64,000 nucleotides of DNA from Edaphochlamys debaryana (taxonomy: Eukaryota > Chlorophyta > Chlorophyceae > Chlamydomonadales), in assembly GCA_016858145.1 (NCBI GenBank), contig JAEHOE010000029.1, positions 124,001-188,000 on the forward strand. Direction: 5' to 3'. The notes under the pieces were generated by a model. The model made no database searches, was not told the origin of the DNA, and saw only the letters and a program-made list of their open reading frames with translations. This document shows, one piece after another, positions 52,555 to 64,000 of this stretch (its first letter is position 1; every line of letters begins with the position of its first letter). The translations under genes were made by a program, and so were the position numbers.

Positions 52555-55500
52555 ATGCGCAGCGGGGCTTTGCAGGCCAGGCTCGTGCAGCGTTATGTTC
52601 CTGCATGGTTGCACGCAGCCATCGGTGCTATGGCCCAGGCCGATGGCAGCTGTCAACTCAGCGCTGCGCACTTCGCACCATCCCCCGTCCCCCTACAGGA
52701 TGTCGGCTATTCGCCCTGGCGCACAGGTGCGATTGAGCTGCCGTGGCCGTAGCCACCTGCCCTGGTCACGCGTGGCATCACCGTGTCTGGGTACTTAGCC
52801 CGAGGCCCTCAGCCTTCAAGCGAGAATGTCCCGTCAACTTCGTACCCATTCTCCTGCCATGCCCTTCCATCAGGCGCCAGCGACGCGTACGTCGTCCACA
52901 CCAGCCCGTACGCTCGCATCTACGCGCGAGATGCGTTTGGGGAGTTGCGGGAGCGGGCGATTGACTCCATCAAGGTAGGGGCGGCCTGTCAGGGCGGGCT
53001 AGCGGTCCATCACGTTGGGGGTGGGGGTGCGTGAAAGGGTCTTCGGGGCAGGCGGTGTCCCATGGCCTGAAGGGCCGTGGCCTCAAGTCCCGGTCTCCGC
53101 AGTGAGTCATGCTACCACCGAACAACTTATTTCACCCCGGCCACGCGCCAGCGCTCACTCTTGGGTCCCAAGGGCACCTGCCCGATGAGTCATGGCCACC
53201 TCCGCTGCCCCATGCCCACAGACTCCGCCGTCCCTGGCCAAGCTCATCACGGCCGCGGCGACCCAGCAGGAGCACGCCGCCATGGCAGCCGCTGCCGCCG
53301 CCGCTGCCGCCGCCGCCGCCGAGGCCGCCCAGCGGGAGCGCGAGGCCGTCGCCTCCCTGGCGGCGGCGCAGCGGCAGTGGGAGGCGCGGCAGTGGGAGTC
53401 AGAGCTGGAGCTGCAGCGCTGGCGCCGCGTCGGCGGCGGCGGCCTGCCGTACGACGTATACATGTCGCCGTACGGCGATGCGGGCGGCGGCGGCGGGGTG
53501 GTGGGCGCCCAGGAGCGGTTGGTCGGGCAGGTGGCGATGCTGGCCCAACTGCTGGACGGACTGGAGGTGGACCTCACGTGAGCCGGGATGGAGGACGGTT
53601 GCTTTGGATGGGGGGATCGGCTCCTGACGCAAAGGGCCTTGCGGCAAGAGCAGTAGATTGCACTCGAGGTGACTAATGCGCCCCGCCACCTCCACCGTAA
53701 CAGCCACCCGCTTCCTCTTCCCCAACCCTCTTCCTCCCTCACAGCTCCCAGCGCTTCAACACCCGCGAGCTGAGGGACTACCTAGCCGCATCACGTGAGC
53801 GCATCGCGGGCCTGCTCAGCCCACGTGACGCGCAGCCATACCAGCAGCCGTACCAACCGCACCCGTACCAGCAGGCGCCGCCTCCGTACGAGTACGGCGG
53901 CCCGGACGCCGGGGAAGCGCTCCTGCGTCGCGCCTCTCAGCAGCTGGCGGCGCACCGGCAGCACGCACCCGCGGGCCTGGCCGGGCCCGGAATGGGCCCA
54001 GGCCTGGGTCCGGGTGGGCCCCCCTACGAGGGGCTGCAGCAGTGGCAGCAGCGCTACCTGGGGGCGTCACAGGGGCAAGGGCAGGCGCAGGGGCAGTCGG
54101 GGGGCGGTGGCCGAGTGCGTTGGTCGCAGCCCGGGGCGCGAGAGGCGCCCACACAGGTGGGGCGGAGGGGATGGCGACAGCAGACAGGGCGGGTGGACAA
54201 TGGGGTGGTAGGTGGAAGCTCTGGCTGTAATTGAGGCGGGGAGGGGGTGCAGGAACGGTGGCTTCGAAGGGTCGTAACGCCCAGCGTTAAGGGGACTGGG
54301 CATACCTGACCCCCCCCCCTAGACGACCATGTGCGCTCATACCCCTTGCCTCCTGCTCCCTCCCTCCTTTTCCCCGCCATGCATCTTCATATGCCCCACT
54401 CCTGTCCCCTCCGTCGACTCCCTCCCCCATGCCCCCAGGAGGAGCTGCTGCAGCGCCGCGCCGACGCCGCCCTCAGGTCCGACCAGGAGCACACGCACCA
54501 GATCCTGCTGCAGCAACAGCTGGACCAGCTCCGGCGCCTGCAGGCGCAGCTTCTCGCGGATCCGGATCCAGGGCGGCAGCTTCCGCCAGCTTCCTTGGCG
54601 CCCGCGGATCTGGGCGCGGGCGCGCTGGCCGCGGCGCGGTGGCGGGAGGGGCAGCAGCAGCAGTGGCGGCAGCGGGAGGTGGCTGGGGCGGCGGAGCAGG
54701 CGCAACGCCTGGCGGAGGCCGAAGCGGCGGCGGCGGCGGCGGTGGCGGAGATGGGGCAGTACGTGATCCGGCAGGACCACCTGCCGCTGCTGTCGTGGCA
54801 ATCTCAGAAACCAAGTGCCGGAGGCGCACCCTGGCAGGGGCAGGGGCAGGGCCGGACGCGGGAGGGCCGATCCGCATCAGCAGGCGCGCCCCTAGGGGGG
54901 TACGGCAGGGCCGCCGCAGCAGCAGCTGCCGCCGCCGCAGCTGGCGGCGGCGCCCCGTACGGCAGCCCGCCGGGATCGCAGCCGTACCGGCCCGGCACGC
55001 CGCCCACGACGCCGCCCATTGTGGGCGTGGGTTCGGTGGGCTTGGCCCCCACCTCGCCCCAACCAGGGCCGGCGCCCCAATCCTACCCGCAGCAGGGCGC
55101 GTCACCGCCGATTGCAGCTCCTGTAGGGGTCGAGCACCCGGAAGCCGGGCAGGGGCGGGGCTCCAATCAGACCCAGGACCGGCGCAGCGGCGACGGCCGG
55201 GCTGGGGCTGGAGGCGGCGGCGGTGGCTCGGGCAGGGCCGAGGACCGCACGACCCCCGAGCGGGAGCACCATGAGCGGCACCGCAAGTGGTCCGCGCTGT
55301 GGTGAGCGTGGGTTGTGTGGGTGCGGGTACGGGTACGGGTACTCGGATAAGGTGAACAAGGGGATTTTTATCAAGGCATGAAGTAGGTGTTCGCCCGAGC
55401 TTCTTGGTCCGCAGCTCATGCGCGCCCCTGCCACATCCTCGCTCCCGCCTCCCCCCCTCCCCACGCAGGCGGCCCCGCGGCCACCGCACCAGCCACGACT

Positions 55501-58500
55501 CTGGCGGCCGCCCCGGCTCCAGCCCCTCCCCCGAGCCACACCCACACCCACACCACCACCCCCAAGAACACCCGCACGAACACCCCGCACAACGCACCGG
55601 CTTCGGCGCCCAACTCAAGTCTCTCCTCAGCACCCGCGTGCCCACCCCTCGGAATGAGGTAGACCTGGAGCCGACCGGCCCGCCAGGCCGCACCCAGCCC
55701 CAACCGCAGCCCCAGTCCGGGGCCCCCCATCAACAACCCGCCCCGGAGCAACAGCGCCCGCGCAGGGGCGCAGCTGCCTCCGTTGCGGCGGTTGGTGCGG
55801 GAATCCGAAACGTGTTCAACCGTCGGGCCCGGGCAGACCCAGGCTCGGACCGCCAGGCCCCAGCCCAGGGGCACAGGCAGGGGCAGGAAAGGGGAGGGGG
55901 CCAGGGCCAGGGCCAGGCGCGGGCGCCACGTGGGGTGGCGGCGGTTGGTGCCAGCATCAAGGCAATGGTCAACCGCCGCCGTACTGGCGGCACCGCCGGG
56001 GACCGCGGCGACGCAGGCCGCGGCGGTGGCGGCGCCGCCGCCACTGGCGACCGTCGGTACGACGAGGCCGGCGGTCCTCAGCAGCCGCCGAACGCCTCGC
56101 CCTCGTCCTCGATCTCGCCCTCTCCACAGCAACAACAACAGCAGCAATCGCGCGGCGGAGGCGGAGGCGGAGGCGGGGGCGGGGGTTTCGGCGCGCACCT
56201 CAAGTCGCTCCTCAGCACCCGCGTACCCACGCCACGGAACGAGGTAGACCTGGAGCCGACCGGCCCGCCAGGCCGCGGCCCCCGCGGGGCCGGCCCCAGC
56301 CCTGGCTCTGGCCCCGACTCCACCCCTCCGGGCAGCGGGGACCGGGCCCGGCCGCGCGGCTTCGCGGCCCTTCGAGCGTCTTGGGGCAACGGCCCCGGGG
56401 GTGGCGGCTGGGGCCGTGGCGGCCGGGACGGCCGCGGCCCGGCAGGCCGGGGCGGCCAGGCCGCGGCCCCCAGCGGAGCTGCGTCTAACGGTTCGGGCGC
56501 GAGCGAGCGGTCCGGCGGTGAGCGTGGAGGCCGTGGAGGAGGAGGAGGAGGAGGAGGTGGTGGTGGTGGGATTGCAGCGTCGCTCAAGTCGCTCATGAGC
56601 AGGCGTGTGCCCACACCCCGGTACGACGTCAGCCCCGAGCTGCCCGGCCCCGGCACGCGTGCCCCCGCCTCTGCCACCGGCAGCCCCGCGGACGCGGGCC
56701 CCGGCGGGCCCAGCCCGGGCCCAACTCCAGGCCCCGAGCGGGCCCCAAGAATGGGCCAGGCCCAGGCCCGTGGCGAGGGCCCCGGTCAGAGAGTCAGCAG
56801 CGGCGGTTTCTCCCTCAAGTCTCTCCTGGGACCCCGAGTCAGCCGCGGAGGGGGAGGCGGAAGAGGAGGCGCAGGCGGGCGGCCGCGCATGCCGCAAGGC
56901 GCTGGCGGCTCCGGGTCGGGTCAGCCCACGCCGTCCGCGAGCCCAGCCCAGCCGCAACAGGCCCCTGCTCAGGAGTCTTCCTTTGCTCCCTCGCTGCCGC
57001 CGGCCTCGCAAGTCCGGGCCCCAGCGCCCGGCTTTGGGGCTGAGGCTGAGGTTGAGCGGGAGCAGTCTGACTGGGAGAGAGGCCCAGAGGCCGAGCGGCG
57101 CGAGGAGAGGCAGCCGCAGGGGGCTCGAGAACAGGAGAGAAGCCAAGAGCAGGAGCAGGCGCGGGAAAGGCAGCGGGAACGGGAGAGGGAGAGGGACCAC
57201 GAGGCCCTCCAGTCCGACCTCCTCCTGGCCCCCCTCCCTGCGCCCCGGTGGCGATCCAACGCAGCCGCTTCGCCGGGCCTGGGCGCGTCCTCGGAGGGGG
57301 AGGAGCCCCTGAACGTGGACCTGGTGGGGGGCAGCGGCGAGCTGGGCGCCCCCTTGTTGGCGGCACTGGCACGCGCCGGAGGGCCCCGCGGGGGCCCCGA
57401 GGGCGACGTCGGCGAGATCACGCTGGGCGGCGGCGGCGACGGCAGCGGTGGTGGCGGAGGCGGAGGCGGTGGTGGCGGCAGCCCGCGTCTGTTGGCACGG
57501 CAGCAGGCGCAGGGGCAGCCCGGCCGCCAGCGTTCGCGCTTGGTCCCCGACCGTCAAGAGGGACTGGGACGAGGGTCTGGGCCCGACCCAGATCATGGCG
57601 CCGACGGCGGAGGCGGCGGAGGCAGCGGCAGGGCCAGTCCTGGAAGGGAGGCCCGGCGGGAGGCGGACCGCGTTCAGGGCGTGGGCTCTCTGAACACGTC
57701 TCTGCGCAGCGGCGCCAGTCCCGCGATGGGCGGGGAGGGCCGCCAGGGCTACGGCCCGGGTCGAGGCGAGGGAGCCGGGTCCGCCCGCGGCGGCGGCGGC
57801 GGCCGCGGTGGTGGTGGTGCGCGTCAGGATCTGAACCGGTCGTTGCGGAGTCCGGAGGGCGCGGCGGGAGCAGGCGGCGGCGGGGCCGGGGCGGGTGGGG
57901 CAGGTCGGGCGCAGACGAAAGAGTCCTTCCACGCCTCGCTCCGCCCAGGCCGCGGCGGCGGCGGCGGCGTGGCTGGCGGAGCTGGCGGCGGCGGCGGCGG
58001 CGGCGGGGGCGGACGAGCCGGGCTCAACAGCTCCCTGCCGAGCGGCGCCGGGAGGGAAACCTTCAACACCTCCCTCCGGAGCGGCGGCGGCGGCGGCGGC
58101 AGCAGGGAGGCGCTTAATTCCTCTCTTCGAAGCGGCGGCGGCGGCGGCAAGGAGGCCCTCAACGCCTCCATGCGGAGTGGCAGCATGCGGCGGAGCCCCT
58201 CGGCCCGCGCCGCCGCCGCCGCTGCCCCGGCCTCGCCGCCGCAGGGCTTCGGTGCCGCCTTCATGGCCTTCCTCGACGCCCCCGCCGGCGCCGCCTCCCG
58301 CGGCCCCGCCAGCCGCCGCGACTCCGGCCTCACCGGCGGCGCAGCCGCCGCCGCCGCCCCCGCCGCCGCCGGCGGCGGCGGCGGCGGCGGTTTCGGGGCC
58401 GCACTCTTGGCCTTCCTCGACACTCCAGCGCACTCGCCTGCGCGTACGGGCGGCGACGGCGCCGCCGGCGCCGCTAGGCTGGACTCCACCCCGGGGACGC

Positions 58501-58718
58501 CCAAGACGCGCGCCGCCGCCGCCGCCAGTCCGGGGTCGGCGGCGTCGCTGGGCCGCCCCCCGCGCCCTGACGCGCGCAGTGGCGCGTCGGGTCTGAACGC
58601 GTCACTGCGAAATAAGGCCCTGGGTCTGCCGCCGCCCAGCCCCAGCCGCACTGTCACACCGGTGGGGAGCGCCCCGGGGACGCCCAAAGACGCCCGCCAA
58701 CCCCATGGAGATGCATGA
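52555..58718 (+). CDS. Large low-complexity protein with repeated short motifs
   Basis: The exons are 52555-52726, 52874-52974, 53222-53577, 53745-54156, 54439-55301 and 55469-58718; phases agree (1, 0, 2, 0, 2), giving 1717 residues. TGG-TGA at 55300-55305 looks like a stop, but TG|GTGAGC is a donor and the next exon joins in frame. N-terminal part: DVGYSPWRTGASDAYVVHTS and a helical region. Middle: Gln/Ala-rich coiled coil (EELLQRRADAALRSDQEHTH). The last exon, over 1080 codons, is disordered (Gly, Arg, Pro, Ser) and carries three or four LKSLLSTRVPTPRNEVDL-type repeats, two VGAxIxxxxNRR repeats, eight LNxSLRSG octapeptides and two GFGAAxxAFLD repeats. No family is recognised. It could be a multivalent scaffold. 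Start: first ATG after a TATA-like box, in frame with exon 2; an earlier ATG at 52497 is out of frame. Confidence 0.65.
57691..58616 (+). repeat. Octapeptide motif array in the coding exon
   Basis: Eight spaced copies of [LF][NH]xS[LM]xxx occur at about 57691, 57833, 57928, 58021, 58064, 58112, 58159 and 58593: LNTSLRSG, LNRSLRSP, FHASLRPG, LNSSLPSG, FNTSLRSG, LNSSLRSG, LNASMRSG and LNASLRNK. Gly/Ser linkers of variable length separate them. Confidence 0.85.
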
Positions 58719-58921
58719 TGACTCATCATTGATGACTCATTAGTGATGAGCGGGTTGAGGAACGGGGCCCGTGGCGTGCCGTGTGGGGCCCAAGGATGTA
58801 CGCCAGGCCCACGGGGACGCCTGAGCGGGTTGGGGACTTGGGGTGCGGGGTTCGTGACGGGCGGTGTGGGGTAGTAACGGTTGCAGCGGGACTGCGGGAG
58901 CTGCGAGGCGTGACGCGGAGG

Positions 58922-58946
58922 TGTAATGGGGTGGGGTGGGGTGTAA
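58922..58946 (+). terminator. Two TGTAA signals, end of the low-complexity gene
   Basis: TGTAA at 58922 and 58942 lie about 205-225 bases after the stop, so this 3' UTR likely ends near 58960. That is only about 160 bases from the opposite-strand signal of the convergent gene. Confidence 0.5.
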
Positions 58947-59123
58947 AATGATTGCAGGTGCTTTGCTGGGTGGCTAAGCTCTGCTGCTGTTGCGGGCCTG
59001 TGCGCGCAGTGTGCAGAGGCTGTTCTAAATGATTTCGGTATATCACAAGAGATGGGCGGTGCGCCGGACTGGTCACTGCCGTAGGCACATGTAAACAAGA
59101 CAGAAGGCACGGCCTCGAAAGGC

Positions 59124-59128
59124 TTACA
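59124..59128 (-). terminator. Likely polyadenylation signal (minus strand)
   Basis: TTACA on the plus strand is TGTAA on the minus strand, about 312 bases after the stop of the gene ending at 59440. Confidence 0.45.
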
Positions 59129-59439
59129 CCCGAGCAACACAAGCGTTGATACAACAGCACCCTCGCTAGCTCGCCAGCCAACCTCTCGCCCATACTACCA
59201 CGCCGCATACCTGCGGTATACGGATTGCCACTTGCGCCCGGGTACTCCATTCAGCATCACCATCTCTCCCTCGAGTGTTTGAAGGTCTCGGTTGGCTCTG
59301 TGCTGGCAGCCGGCGGTCCCCTTGCCCATGCCCCCTTCCGTGCGAGCGTCAAGACATCGAGTCCAGCAATGCGTGCAACCATGCATTCTGCGCCCCCCTA
59401 ACCCATGCCCCCTGGCCCTCCCTCTGTTGCCAGCGAGCG

Positions 59440-62400
59440 TCACGCGCCCTCGGCTGCATCTTCCAGCAGCTCCTGCAAGGCATCCAGCACCTCTGCCAAC
59501 CGACTAACCGCCGTCAGTTGGCCAACCGCCTCGCCCACAACCGCCACGTTGCCCGCAAACCGCTCCGTGGCTGGGGGCACGACTGCCAGGGCTGTCGTCG
59601 GCGGCAGCGCCAGGGTTGGTGCGCCGGACCCACTGCCCGTGGTGCCGCCGCCAGCGCCGCTCTCCGCCTCGGCCTGCGCCTGCAGGTCTGCCAGCGCCGT
59701 CGAGACCCGCGCCCGCAGCGGCCGTACTGCAGTGTCGTACACCACACGCAGTACGGCGCTCCTCGCGGCAGTTGCCGTACTGCCGGCAGCTGAAGTGCTT
59801 GCGCCCGTGCCCGCGCCCGGCCGCCGCAGTGCAAGGAACCGCACAACGCTGAGCGCCGCCGCCGCGGCGTCCGCGCGCTCCGCCAGTGCCGCCGCCGACG
59901 GCGCCGTCGCCTTGTCCGCCTCCGTCGCACCCCCCAGCGGCGCCGCTGGCGGCAGTAGCAGGAGCACTTGTGCGAGCACGAGCGTGAGAGGCCAGGGCCC
60001 AGAAAAGATGGCAGCGGCAGACTCGCCGCCGCGGCCTGGGCCGCCGGGATGGACAGACGCCGCCGCGCCGGCAGCGGTGGCAGCGGTGGTGGCGGCGGCG
60101 ACCTCCCGGCGGAGGCGCTGCAGGGCGATGGCGGCCGCCGCCGGCGCGGGCCCGCCCGCCAGGTCCGCCAGGGCGGCGGCGCGGAGGCGCGGAGGCAACG
60201 CGGAGAGCAGGGCCTGGGGAGAGGGTGCAGGATGGGGGGCGGGTGAAGGCGGGGCACACAAGGGCCAACGCAGCAAGGGTAAGTGGCGTGCCTAGCAAAG
60301 GAGCAAGGCACGCAATGGTACAATGGGGTTCTCCACATGACCCTTAGCCCTTGCCTGACCCACGTGTCCGCACGGTTCCTGACAGAGGTCATTGCCCACC
60401 TGCAGTGAAGCGTGCGCCAGGGCCCGCCCGCCCTCCTCCCCGCCGTACACCATATTGACCGCCGCCGCCGTACACAGGCGCCGCACACTGCCGTACAGCG
60501 CGGCCTCGCGCTCGTCCAGCGCCGCCGTTGCTGCCGTACACGAGCACAACGCGTCGTACAGTCTCCGCGCTGCTGCCTCATCCGGCACTCCGCTGGCGCC
60601 GGCTGCCGCCGCCGCCGCCAATTCCCAGGGATCTGGAGCGGCAGAAGATACTGCTGACGTCGACGCTGCGTCGACAGCGGCAGAAGCAGGCGTCGCAGCG
60701 CTTGCGCCGGCGGCGGCAGCGGAGGCCCTGGCGACGGCGGCAGCGCCTGCCGCCGCCAGCTCCAGGGCCCGGCGCAGCAGCTCGGCGGCGGTGACGCCAG
60801 CGGCGGCGTCGCCGTCAGCGTTGGCGGCGTTGGCAGAAGTGAGCAATGCCAGCGACGCGCCCAGAACGGCCTGGACATCAGCGGCGTCGATGGGGGTGGG
60901 GGGTCACAGCATTGAGGCGTGCTCGGACCGTCAAAGTGAAGCGCCCGGGCAGAATGACCAGCAACCCGTGCCTCCCACCCGCGTTTTTACGCACCTGGAG
61001 AGCCGACATTCCGTCCACTGGGGCCGCTCGCTCCGGCCCCTGAATGGCTCCGCCGCCACCGCCGCCACCCTGGCCGTGCTCCGGCCCGCGCGCCGCCAGG
61101 CGGCGCCAGAGCAGAGTGGCTGCGCCCAGGCGCTGTAGGCAGGTGGCATGCAGGTGGCATGAGGCAGGCCGGTCGGCAGTAGCAGGGCGGTCAGTGGGCA
61201 TCGAGGCGAAGGGCGGAAGTGAGTCCCAGTTGTCTACCGCTGTTAGTCGTCCTTTCATCCAGCAACCGGTTAAGGGCCTCCTTGCGGCTTTTCCCCCGAG
61301 CCCAGCACAGCACTGCTGACCCCTGCCTCCGTCAGAGTCATTCCCCCGCTGGGCCTGCTCACCGGTGCTGACGGCCCCGCCGGCTCATCCTCTGCCACCT
61401 CCGCCCCGTGACGCCCCCCTTTCTCCGCCTCCGCATCCTCCTCCTCATCGTCAGAGTCCGAGCACCCCCGCGCCTCCGCCTCCGCCTGCCGCGCTGCCGC
61501 CTCCGCCGTCGCCCACAGCGCCACTGCAGCCGCCACCGCACCCTCCCCCGCGCCGGCGGCAGTGGCCCCGCCAGCGTCGCCTGCGCTGCCGCCGCCGCCG
61601 CCATCACCGTGCTCACGACCCTGAGTGGATCCTGGCACGACGTACGGCATGAGGAGCCGCTGCAGTGTCAGCAAGCCGCCCTCGCCGCCGCCGGGCGCCG
61701 TTGGCGGTTGTGGCGGTTGGACCCGGGGCGGGTCCCAGGCGGGCCAGAGGCCGCCGATGAGGGACAGGAGGCCGCCCACCCAGGTGAGCCGCGAGCGGGC
61801 TGCTGCGTCCGACGCAGGCTGCGGCGGCAGCTCGGTCGAAACGACCTGCAGTCCGGCGCACACGAGATGGGTAGATGCTGTGGAACCTACGACGAACACG
61901 GAGGCCAGGAGGCGCACTGTGGAGAGGCCGAGCAGCCCTGCACCATGCAGGCATGTCGGCGGTGGCAACGTTGAGGATGCGGCAGGGGGTCATCTGCCCG
62001 GGTGCTTACGGCAGTGCGCAGAGCCGCACAACGGCAGTTGCAGCCACCAAAAGCGCAGGCTGTAGTACCCGCCGCACACCTACCTTGTCGTACAGGGCTT
62101 GGGCCATCTCCACGAACGGCCCCGCCAGCTGCCTGGCCGCCTCCGCCGCTGCCTCTGCTGCCGCTTCCGCCGCTGCCTCGTGGCCCGCCGCCGCCGCTGC
62201 ATCACCGCCCGCGCCAGGGCTGGCGGCAGCGGCGGCGGCGGCAGCAATGGCAAAGACGGCTGCAAGCCGCCGGCCCGCCGCCGCCGCGAGGCCCGCCGCC
62301 GCCGCCAGGATGCTGAGGGCGCAGCCCAGGCGGCCCCGCTTGGCGGCGTCCGCCAGGGATGGCAGCAGCGGCAACAGTCGGAGCATCAGCAGCTGGGAGG

Positions 62401-63571
62401 GGCCTTCAAAGGCAGACCTGCACCGGTGTGGGTCAGGGGGCTCTTGGATTGCTGGTTGCCTTCGTACGACCACGATCCTCATCAAAGCTTGGTGCGAGCG
62501 CAGCACGGTGAAAGCACAGGACGCATGTGCCCCGCGCCCTCAGGACTGCGAACCGTGATTGTGTTGGGCCCCAGCTGCCGATCGACGGCCCGGTCAAAGC
62601 CTGCTGAATGACGCCACAGTCAACGCTTCGCCGGAACCCTACCGGTATCAAGCAGACAGATTGCATACTAGGGATATAGCACTGCCGCAGCAAGGCTCAA
62701 CTAAGTTAGATACCGCGAACCTCAACCCGTAGTCCCCAGGGCCCACCGCCCCACCCCTTGGCGACGTCGACAACCTCCAGCAGCGCCGTCGCCAGCTCCC
62801 GAGGGCTGCAGCCGCCGCCGCCACCGCTGCCGCCGCCGCCGGCCGCCGCCGCCAGCACCTCCGCCGCCAGCACCTCCGTCAGTGCGGCGCAGCGGAGCGC
62901 CGGCTCGGGGCCGGCGGCTGCCAGGGCCAGGACACGGGGAAGGGCGTCCATGGCGCACGCCGAGAGCAGGGCCTGGGGATCGGCAGTTGCGTCGAGGCCC
63001 CTGTAAGGTGCTGACGAGGACTTGGCAGGCCAACCGCACGATGCTGGGGTACAGGGGACGGTATAGACGGCTCACTGTGAAGGGCCGACAGGGAGCTGGC
63101 TGTCGTAGGCACCTTTCGGCATGAGGCACCTCCTGTGTGGCCTCAGCACGCTGCACGTGTGCGCTCACTACGGTGGAGGGCTTCCTGGCAAACGTGTCCT
63201 GGAGGCAGCGCAGCAGGTGACCCGCAGCCACCTCATCGCCTGCAAGGGGTGGGTCCGACACGAAATGTGGGTGTCGCGTGTGTTTCATCGCGTGCACGAG
63301 ATCAGCCGCGAGTTGCTGACATGCCGGCAAGGCTATGCTCTAGTAACAGCCATACGCTGCACGGCGCAAGCGCGGTCGCAGAATCGCGACTCTTCCTGCC
63401 CAGCTTTTGCACGTGCATATCAGTTCACTTCTTGCCTTCAGCATCGTCACAGAGGCTTATCAGCAAGGCAGCTGCATCGGCGCCTGCGTCGAGACTCCCG
63501 GCGGCATGCTCATCCGCGATTCGGTGCAGCTCGGCGTGCGCAGCTCCGAGGTCGAGCATGGGCAATGTCAT
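59440..63571 (-). CDS. Ala-rich helical-repeat protein, possibly exportin (importin-beta family)
   Basis: The exons are 63571-63436, 63239-63130, 62972-62755, 62417-62084, 61845-61363, 61132-60995, 60870-60400 and 60213-59440; phases agree throughout, giving 888 codons. The start gives MTLPMLDLGAAHAELHRIAD. The first intron uses a GC donor (GAAG|GCAAGA); a weaker GT donor 15 bases earlier also keeps the frame. The protein is a series of amphipathic Ala/Leu helices (HEAT-like). SRLTWVGGLLSLIGGLW resembles the conserved RLTWLVYIIG-type segment of exportin-7/RanBP16, and RLGAATLLWRRLAARG follows in the expected order after an acidic insert (SDSDDEEEDAEAE). This would make it a Ran-dependent nuclear transport receptor, shorter than the usual 1080-residue family. 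The N-terminal Ran-binding region is not clear, so the call is tentative. It is convergent with the gene at 52555. Confidence 0.6.
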
Positions 63572-64000
63572 TCGATGCGTATGTACGTAACTTGGGCAGG
63601 CAAGGGAGGAGTGCAAGCATGCGGTTGAGGCGCCCGGAGCCGGAGGGCCGTGAGGTAGGGCCGTTGGGCAATGTGATTGCCTTCCACACCCCCCCCCCAC
63701 GACTTCCCTTGTCCCCTCCTCTCCTCCCTCCCCGCGCCCACCCACAATCTTCTTTGGACTCCTGAGACCCTATTCACTGAGCTGAAGCACCTGGGGCTCT
63801 AGGCGGGGACAATGCCCAGCCCCCCCCTATTCAGAGAGTACAAGCATCTTCTCGTTGTCCCTACCCAGCGGGTTGTGGTACTGCTGTCGACATGTACTGT
63901 TCGCTGAAGGTATCCCGGCAAGTGGAGAATTCGATGTCATGCGGCTCACTCAGCCCTTCTGATACGAGCGGGACATCTTCCGAGTTTGACTTTACATCGC
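63572..64000. other. 5' flank of the minus-strand helical-repeat gene
   Basis: This is probably 5' UTR and promoter. A C-rich run lies at 63690-63702. No other gene is visible before the window ends. Confidence 0.5.

Noticed and set aside
55300..55305. TGG-TGA as the end of the low-complexity gene at 55305
   Set aside because: TG|GTGAGC is a consensus donor, and an acceptor at 55468 joins in phase to a 1083-codon exon that shares its Gly/Pro/Arg composition. An early stop remains possible as an isoform.
55416..58433. A 1005-codon open frame on the minus strand
   Set aside because: It is exactly antisense to the long coding exon of the low-complexity gene. GC-rich codons leave few stops on the opposite strand, and its composition (Ala/Gly/Arg runs) mirrors the sense repeats. 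It has no exon signals of its own.
62998..63052. A possible extra exon (SIVRLACQVL) in the helical-repeat gene
   Set aside because: Its acceptor phase does not fit the preceding exon, whereas exons 63239-63130 and 62972-62755 join directly in phase.
1..64000. CRISPR arrays, bacterial operons, phage or rRNA genes
   Set aside because: None were seen. The tandem repeats are contiguous minisatellites without spacers, and the genes are spliced nuclear genes.

Overview
This window looks like nuclear DNA of a Chlamydomonas-type (volvocine) green alga. It is very GC-rich, and its genes are split into many short exons with GT-AG introns whose donors are mostly GTGAGT, GTGGGN or GTGCGT. Homopolymer runs of Ala, Gly and Pro are frequent, TGTAA appears as a likely polyadenylation signal, and one intron carries a short array of CCCTAAAA, the complement of the Chlamydomonas telomere unit TTTTAGGG. 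The gene models below were built by hand: donors and acceptors were chosen so that the reading phase agrees across every junction and the joined protein makes family sense.

Layout. (1) 1-8055, minus strand: two tandem paralogues of a large Ala/Pro-rich protein with a MYND-like zinc finger at the C terminus; the first copy runs off the left edge. (2) 8745-14590, plus: a bestrophin-like anion channel, divergent from the second paralogue. (3) About 15-18 kb, plus: a Met/Gln/Pro-repeat protein that carries an in-frame TAG. (4) 19232-20653 and 20771-24437, plus: a 227-aa strand-rich protein of unknown function, followed after only 117 bases by a BRCC36-type JAMM deubiquitinase. (5) 25737-35880, plus: a secreted mosaic protein made of a signal peptide, PAN/apple-like Cys modules, proline-rich hinges, a LamG-like domain and Asp-Gly Cys modules, with almost every intron in phase 1. 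(6) 36631-51598, plus: a 34-exon coiled-coil gene of about 2068 residues, possibly axonemal. (7) 52555-58718, plus: a 1717-residue low-complexity protein packed with short repeated motifs. (8) 59440-63571, minus: an Ala-rich helical-repeat protein, possibly exportin-like, convergent with gene 7.

The most unusual theme is structural. In at least three unrelated genes, introns contain decayed copies of the edge of a neighbouring exon, including the splice site. The bestrophin gene ends in two alternative terminal exons that are copies of each other. The mosaic gene holds two copies of one roughly 0.5-0.6 kb element in separate introns, and the large coiled-coil gene has a 63-bp-arm foldback, a perfect 20-nt minisatellite and two GC-AG introns.

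Without database searches, family names rest on recognised motifs. The 5' ends of the bestrophin, Met/Gln and low-complexity genes, and one junction in the mosaic gene, remain uncertain.
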